From an uncultured Clostridia bacterium (GTDB lineage Bacteria > Bacillota > Clostridia > Christensenellales > Borkfalkiaceae), in NCBI GenBank assembly GCA_946628865.1, contig CAMOXE010000132.1, positions 1-10,512 of the forward strand: a stretch of DNA of 10,512 bases, in the 5' to 3' direction. The position numbers were made by a program, and so were the translations under genes. Shown piece after piece: positions 7,505 through 10,512 of the stretch (positions within the stretch are counted from its first letter, which is position 1; each line of letters starts with the position of its first letter). The notes under the pieces were generated by a model that ran no database searches, was not told the DNA's origin, and saw only the letters and a program-made list of their open reading frames with translations.

Positions 7505-7549
7505 AGATTTTTCAAGACGTTTGCCGAGAGTTTTGAAAAATTTAATTTT
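7505..7549 (+). terminator. A/T-rich terminator-like hairpin after queT
   Basis: ATTTTTCAAGAC (7507-7518) pairs with GTTTTGAAAAAT (7530-7541) across 12 bp, with one G-U pair and an 11-nt loop. TTTAATTTT follows at 7541-7549. It lies 6 nt after the queT stop. The stem is poor in G/C and the T-run is broken by AA, so termination may be inefficient. Confidence 0.55.
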
Positions 7550-7551
7550 AT

Positions 7552-7577
7552 GCGAAAAATCGTTTGACATTTTTCGC
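7552..7577. repeat. Perfect 9-bp inverted repeat around the uracil permease -35 box
   Basis: GCGAAAAAT (7552-7560) and ATTTTTCGC (7569-7577) are exact reverse complements with an 8-nt spacer that contains most of the -35 hexamer (7564-7569). The position suggests a repressor operator. The two CGAA/TTCG cores are 16 nt apart, which resembles the spacing of Bacillus PurR boxes, but the flanks match that consensus poorly. No regulator is assigned. Confidence 0.45.
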
Positions 7578-7592
7578 GGTATGTGTTAATAT
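7564..7592 (+). promoter_or_regulatory. Sigma70/SigA-type promoter of the uracil permease gene
   Basis: Perfect -35 TTGACA (7564-7569), 17-nt spacer, and -10 TAATAT (7587-7592). Transcription should start near 7598-7599, leaving a leader of about 130 nt before the coding region. Confidence 0.85.
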
Positions 7593-7597
7593 GATTA

Positions 7598-7703
7598 GGA
7601 TCTTTAAGAGCGATACGGAGATATCGGCAAGATTTAACTTAAACGTAAGTTTTCACTATACGATTAATTTACCTTGCCGTAAAATGCGGTAAGGTATTTT
7701 TTT
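7598..7703 (+). promoter_or_regulatory. Transcription attenuator, PyrR-type (anti-antiterminator / antiterminator / terminator)
   Basis: Three overlapping hairpins can be drawn. (1) Anti-antiterminator: lower stem GATCTT (7599-7604) with AAGATT (7629-7634), a purine-rich 5' internal loop (TAAGAG, 7605-7610, against GC at 7627-7628), upper stem CGATA (7611-7615) with TATCG (7622-7626), and hexaloop CGGAGA (7616-7621). (2) Antiterminator: CGGCAAG (7625-7631) with CTTGCCG (7673-7679), enclosing a 6-bp hairpin AACTTA/TAAGTT (7636-7651). (3) The terminator at 7670-7703. Hairpins 1 and 2 share 7625-7631; 2 and 3 share 7673-7679. The hexaloop fits the CNGNGA pattern of PyrR binding loops, and the 5' purine bulge also fits. 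The upper stem lacks the usual UCC/GGY bases, so the protein assignment is an inference supported by the uracil permease downstream. Confidence 0.6.
7670..7703 (+). terminator. Intrinsic terminator in the uracil permease leader
   Basis: TACCTTGCCG (7670-7679) pairs with CGGTAAGGTA (7687-7696) over 10 bp, including one G-U pair, around a 7-nt loop. Seven T residues follow (7697-7703). It lies 24 nt before the start codon and downstream of the promoter, so it must be conditional for the gene to be expressed. Its 5' arm is the 3' arm of the alternative antiterminator. Confidence 0.88.
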
Positions 7704-7727
7704 GAAAATTTTTTAAGGAGGAGTTTT

Positions 7728-9098
7728 ATGAAACTCGCTTATAACGTAACAGATAAACCCCCTATAGCAAAGACGATTCTTTTTGCTTTGCAGCAACTGC
7801 TTGCGATTCTTGCGGCTACGATAGCCGTTCCTATGATCGTAGGTAACGGAATGTCTCAGTCGGCGGCGCTTTTCGGCGCGGGCGTAGGCACGCTTGTATA
7901 TCTTCTTTTCACGAAGTTCAAAAGCCCGGTATTCCTCGGCTCGTCGTTCGCGTTTTTAGGCTCGATGTTCGCGGCGTTTGCCGGCGGCGTATCTATGTCG
8001 GTCGGTTTCCTCGGTTTAATTATCGGTGCGGTATTTGCCGGACTTGTGTATGTGATTATCGCCGTAGTAGTTAAATTCGTCGGTACGGGTTGGATAAACA
8101 AATTGATGCCTGCGGTCGTTATCGGACCCACGGTTGCGATTATCGGGTTATCTCTTGCGGGAAATGCGGTAGGCGATCTTACTTCTTCGGCTTTCGATTC
8201 CGGCGTTTCCGCTTACGTTATGGACTTGCACGGAATACTTTGCGTAATTTGCGGTCTCGTAACGCTTGGTGCGACTATCGCCGCGTCGGTATACGGAAAG
8301 AAAACTCTTAAAATGATACCGTTCATTATCGGTATTCTTGCCGGATATATCGTAGCGACTTTGTTTACCGTATTCGGTTATCACATAGGCAAAAATGCAA
8401 GTTTCCTTATCGTTGACTTCTCCAAATTCGCAGATATGAAATGGTATCCCGAATTTACTTTCATCAAGGCTTTTAGCGGTAACTACGATTTCGGAACGGT
8501 CGGTAACTTCGGTTCTTACCTCGCAACGATCGCCGTTGCGTATATACCTGTCGCGTTCGTAGTATTCGCGGAACATATCGCGGATCACAAGAACCTTTCC
8601 TCGATAATCGAGAAAGACCTTCTTGTAGAACCCGGACTTGACAAAACCCTTCTCGGCGACGGCGTCGGCTCGATGGCGGGTGCGTTCTTCGGCGGCTGCC
8701 CGAACACCACTTACGGCGAGTCCGTAGGCTGCGTAGCGATAAGCGGAAACGCGTCGGTTACCACTATAATTTGCACGGCGATTATGGCGATCGTTGCCTC
8801 GTTCATTGCTCCGTTCGTAACCTTCCTTGCGACGATTCCGTCCTGCGTAATGGGCGGCGTGTGCATCGCGCTCTACGGCTTTATAGCGGTAAGCGGTCTT
8901 AAGATGATACAGAAAGTAGACCTTGAAGATAACAGAAACCTCTTCGTCGTATCGGTCGTCTTAATAGCGGGCGTAGGCAGTATGGGACTTAACTTCGGTA
9001 AAATCACGCTCACCGAAATTGCGGTCGCGCTCATCCTCGGAATACTTACCAACGTTCTCTGCTCGATAGGCAAAAAGAAGAACGCCGACAAAGAATAA
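7728..9098 (+). CDS. uraA: Uracil permease (NCS2 family)
   Basis: A polytopic inner-membrane nucleobase:proton symporter of 456 aa. An excellent AAGGAGG site (about 7714-7720) precedes the ATG. The first helix region reads LQQLLAILAATIAVP (21-35), where the common family motif has QH rather than QQ. FAEHIADH at 280-287 provides Glu282, and NTTYGES at 326-332 provides Glu331. These align with the uracil-coordinating Glu241 and Glu290 of E. coli UraA and keep the same 49-residue spacing. NTTYGE is the form typical of uracil carriers, whereas xanthine/urate members differ here. The UraA His245 position is Asp286 with a His next to it. Regulation by the leader attenuator fits pyrimidine control. 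It could equally be named pyrP. Another nucleobase (xanthine) is possible but less likely. Confidence 0.88.
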   Translation: MKLAYNVTDKPPIAKTILFALQQLLAILAATIAVPMIVGNGMSQSAALFGAGVGTLVYLLFTKFKSPVFLGSSFAFLGSMFAAFAGGVSMSVGFLGLIIGAVFAGLVYVIIAVVVKFVGTGWINKLMPAVVIGPTVAIIGLSLAGNAVGDLTSSAFDSGVSAYVMDLHGILCVICGLVTLGATIAASVYGKKTLKMIPFIIGILAGYIVATLFTVFGYHIGKNASFLIVDFSKFADMKWYPEFTFIKAFSGNYDFGTVGNFGSYLATIAVAYIPVAFVVFAEHIADHKNLSSIIEKDLLVEPGLDKTLLGDGVGSMAGAFFGGCPNTTYGESVGCVAISGNASVTTIICTAIMAIVASFIAPFVTFLATIPSCVMGGVCIALYGFIAVSGLKMIQKVDLEDNRNLFVVSVVLIAGVGSMGLNFGKITLTEIAVALILGILTNVLCSIGKKKNADKE

Positions 9099-9111
9099 TA
9101 AGAATTTTAAC

Positions 9112-9155
9112 AAAACCGCGTTTTCGGAAAAAATTTTCCGAAAACGCGGTTTTTT
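9112..9155 (+). terminator. Strong intrinsic terminator, possibly bidirectional
   Basis: CCGCGTTTTCGG (9116-9127) pairs perfectly with CCGAAAACGCGG (9138-9149). The stem extends inward by A/T pairs (9128-9131 with 9134-9137) and is followed by six T (9150-9155). Four A at 9112-9115 would give a short U-run on the opposite strand, though no minus-strand gene is present. It ends 3 nt before the -35 box of the metal-resistance operon and insulates it from uraA transcription. Confidence 0.93.
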
Positions 9156-9157
9156 CG

Positions 9158-9186
9158 TTGACAAAATCTGAAATCCGTAATATAAT
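9158..9186 (+). promoter_or_regulatory. Consensus promoter of the metal-efflux operon
   Basis: TTGACA (9158-9163), 17-nt spacer and TATAAT (9181-9186): both hexamers and the spacing are perfect consensus. A strong promoter held down by a repressor is the usual design for CadC/SmtB systems. Transcription should start near 9193, inside the palindrome that follows. Confidence 0.92.
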
Positions 9187-9188
9187 AA

Positions 9189-9216
9189 TAACAGTTGAAC
9201 AATTATTCAATCGTTA
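9189..9216. promoter_or_regulatory. ArsR/SmtB-family operator palindrome
   Basis: A 28-bp imperfect palindrome centred between 9202 and 9203, with 11 of 14 base pairs symmetric. It begins TAAC, has the core TTGAACAATTATTCAA (9195-9210) and ends GTTA. The TGAACA-N2-TATTCA core is the form bound by SmtB/CadC-type repressors. It covers the predicted transcription start, so a bound repressor would block initiation. The downstream repressor gene is the obvious ligand-responsive partner (autoregulation inferred). Confidence 0.85.
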
Positions 9217-9227
9217 TGAGAGGAAAG

Positions 9228-9581
9228 ATGCAAGAGATAGAGATTTGCGAAGTGGAAAATACGCATAAAGGTGCGATCGAAAAGGCGAAAAAAGCGATGC
9301 CGAGTCAAGACGAGTTGTACGACGTGGCGGAACTTTTCAAGGTATTCGGAGACAGTACGAGGATAAATATACTCACCGCGCTGTTTGAAAGCGAAATGTG
9401 CGTGTGCGACATCGGCGAAACTTTGGGTATGACCAAGTCCGCGATATCGCACCAACTGAGGATACTCAGGCAAAACAAACTCGTAAAATCGCGCAAAGCG
9501 GGGAAAGAAGTTTTTTATTCGCTTGCATACGAACACGTCGTAAAGATTATTGAAATGGCTATCGAGCATATAGAGGAGTAA
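9228..9581 (+). CDS. cadC: Metal-responsive ArsR/SmtB repressor, CadC-like
   Basis: A 117-aa winged-helix repressor expected to release the operator on binding Cd(II), Pb(II) or Zn(II). The ATG at 9228 is chosen because AGAGG lies just upstream (9219-9223). A TTG at 9195 or the ATG at 9216 would start within the operator. With this start the residue numbers match S. aureus pI258 CadC: Cys7 near the N-terminus, and Cys58 and Cys60 in EMCVCDI. The recognition helix region is TKSAISHQLRIL (69-80), and the wing is around RKAGKEVFYSL. At the C-terminal alpha5 metal site His103, His114 and Glu117 are kept, but the expected Asp101 is Tyr. CadC Cys11 is Asn here, with His13 nearby. The gene is first in an operon with an HMA protein and a P1B-ATPase. 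Metal specificity is inferred from family and context. Confidence 0.88.
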   Translation: MQEIEICEVENTHKGAIEKAKKAMPSQDELYDVAELFKVFGDSTRINILTALFESEMCVCDIGETLGMTKSAISHQLRILRQNKLVKSRKAGKEVFYSLAYEHVVKIIEMAIEHIEE

Positions 9582-9584
9582 GTA

Positions 9585-9803
9585 ATGCGAAAGACATATG
9601 AATTGAGAGATCTCGACTGTGCGCATTGCGCGGCGAAAATGGAAGAGGGGATATTAAAGATAGACGGCGTAAAATTCGCGTCGGTAAGTTTTATAATGCA
9701 AAAACTTACGCTTGAGGCAAACGACGAAGATTTTGACGAAATTTTAAAAAGGGCGGTCAAGATTTGTAAGAAAATCGAGCCCGACTGCGAGATAGTTTTA
9801 TGA
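9585..9803 (+). CDS. Stand-alone heavy-metal-associated (HMA) domain protein
   Basis: A 72-aa single-domain protein with the ferredoxin-like HMA pattern. The metal loop LDCAHCAAKME has Cys12 and Cys15; Asp11 immediately before the first Cys is the form typical of Zn/Cd/Pb (ZntA/CadA) domains rather than Cu domains, which usually have MxCxxC. It starts 3 nt after the repressor stop with AGAGGAG (9572-9578) upstream, and its stop overlaps the ATPase start by 4 nt (ATGA). In many CadA proteins this domain is the fused N-terminus of the pump. Here it is a separate ORF, so it may act as a soluble metallochaperone or a detached regulatory domain for the ATPase. No frameshift is needed to explain the split: the overlap is a normal start/stop coupling. 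Confidence 0.88.
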   Translation: MRKTYELRDLDCAHCAAKMEEGILKIDGVKFASVSFIMQKLTLEANDEDFDEILKRAVKICKKIEPDCEIVL

Positions 9804-10512
9804 CCGGAAAAGAGAAAAAGCGCTTGAGAAAAATTTTGATAGCCGCGGCGGCGTTTTCGGCGGTATGGGCGGCGGACAAGATTTTCGATTTGGCAAGTAT
9901 TTTAGGCGGCGGCGTTGGGTTTTTACTTCCGCTCGCGCTATACATATGCGTGTATATCTACATAGGTTACGACGTAGTCGTATCCGCGGCGAAGAACGTC
10001 GCAAACGGTCAGGTATTCGACGAAAAGTTTTTAATGGCGATAGCCTCGCTCGGCGCGATAGCGCTTGCGGTTTACGGCGGAATTACGGGAACTGGTTTTG
10101 ACGGCGCGGAAGAGGCTTGCGCGGTGATGATACTGTATAAACTCGGCAACTTTTTCGAGCATTACGCAACCGGCAAGGCGAGAAATTCCATAACCAAACT
10201 TTTGAAACTAAGACCCGACCGCGCCTCGGTTTTAAGGGGCGGTGAGTTTACGGAAGTAAGTCCCGAAGACGTCAAAATCGGCGAGCAAATCGAGGTAAAG
10301 CCCGGCGAAAGAGTTCCTCTCGACGGCGTGGCTTGCGGCGCGTCGCTTTTAGATACGAAAGCGCTTACGGGCGAGAGCATGCCCGTGGAGATTTCCGAGG
10401 GCGACGAGGTTTTAAGCGGCAGCGTGAATTTAACGAACAGGCTTGTGCTTACCGTAAAGACCGAGTTCCACGATTCGACGGTAAGCAAGATACTGTATCT
10501 CGTCGAGCAGGC
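9800..10512 (+). CDS. cadA: Cd/Zn/Pb-translocating P1B-type ATPase, N-terminal part (cut by window end)
   Basis: A membrane pump expected to export Cd(II), Zn(II) or Pb(II) using ATP. The first 237 codons are visible and the frame is open to base 10512. It begins directly with membrane helices (about 10-30 and 38-62) and no HMA domain. Then comes FDEKFLMAIASLGAIALAVY (73-92), a helix pair ending EEACAVMILYKLGNFFEHYATGKARNSI (104-131), and the actuator domain, with PGERVPLDG at 168-176 and LTGES at 189-193. The FDEKFLM and RPDRASV stretches are typical of the CadA/ZntA branch. The CPx metal-site helix, DKTGT phosphorylation site and ATP-binding domain lie outside the window, so metal class rests on branch resemblance and context. 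Compared with many relatives there appear to be about ten extra residues (GGITGTGFDG, 93-102) in the short loop before EEACAVM. Its ATG overlaps the HMA gene stop and it has only a weak ribosome site, suggesting coupled translation. Confidence 0.9.
   Translation, partial: MTGKEKKRLRKILIAAAAFSAVWAADKIFDLASILGGGVGFLLPLALYICVYIYIGYDVVVSAAKNVANGQVFDEKFLMAIASLGAIALAVYGGITGTGFDGAEEACAVMILYKLGNFFEHYATGKARNSITKLLKLRPDRASVLRGGEFTEVSPEDVKIGEQIEVKPGERVPLDGVACGASLLDTKALTGESMPVEISEGDEVLSGSVNLTNRLVLTVKTEFHDSTVSKILYLVEQ

Noticed and set aside
7599..7700. Purine (guanine/adenine) riboswitch in the uracil permease leader
   Set aside because: The conserved junction and loop sequences of the purine aptamer, such as the TTTCTACC-like segment, are absent, and the structure is not a three-way junction.
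9195..9227. TTG start at 9195 or ATG at 9216 for the repressor
   Set aside because: Both fall within the operator palindrome. The ATG at 9228 has an AGAGG site just upstream and gives CadC-equivalent residue numbering.
9865..10101. Plus-strand 78-codon ORF within the ATPase region
   Set aside because: It is an out-of-frame Arg-rich translation inside the clearly recognisable P-type ATPase frame that starts at 9800.
1..10512. Mobile elements, CRISPR arrays, tRNA or rRNA genes
   Set aside because: No transposase or integrase reading frame, no regularly spaced repeats and no tRNA-like cloverleaf were seen. The metal operon shares the base composition of its neighbours, so there is no clear sign of recent transfer.

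Overview
The window looks like chromosome from a Gram-positive bacterium of the Bacillota, probably class Clostridia. The aro gene order, the preQ1-I/QueT pairing, the PyrR-style attenuator and the CadC-type metal repressor all point that way. I cannot name a genus. Strong AGGAGG-like ribosome sites, many ATA isoleucine codons and heavy GCG/GGC use are seen throughout, with no abrupt change in composition. All genes are on the + strand.

Region 1 (1-6822) is a tightly packed aromatic amino acid operon: DAHP synthase (3' end only), tyrA, aroB, aroA, aroC, pheA, aroE, aroQ. Seven of the eight genes overlap the next gene or lie 1 nt from it. Together they take PEP plus erythrose-4-phosphate to chorismate and on to prephenate, phenylpyruvate and 4-hydroxyphenylpyruvate. 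The one shikimate step not seen is shikimate kinase (aroK).

Region 2 (6823-7549) is a single-gene unit for QueT, a queuosine-precursor transporter. It has its own promoter, a compact preQ1-I riboswitch that overlaps the ribosome site, and an A/T-rich terminator-like hairpin.

Region 3 (7550-9155) is a single-gene unit for a uracil permease (NCS2 family). A strong promoter is followed by a leader in which three mutually exclusive hairpins can be drawn: a PyrR-binding-loop-like hairpin, an antiterminator and an intrinsic terminator. A very strong, possibly bidirectional terminator closes the unit.

Region 4 (9156-10512, running off the window) is a heavy-metal efflux operon. A consensus promoter and a palindromic operator precede a CadC-type ArsR/SmtB repressor, a free-standing HMA metal-binding protein, and the N-terminal third of a CadA/ZntA-type P1B-ATPase.

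No wholly new system was found. The most informative items are the PyrR-like attenuator with a divergent binding loop, the preQ1-I riboswitch, the CadC homologue that keeps its thiolate site but has an altered alpha5 site, and the split HMA/ATPase arrangement.
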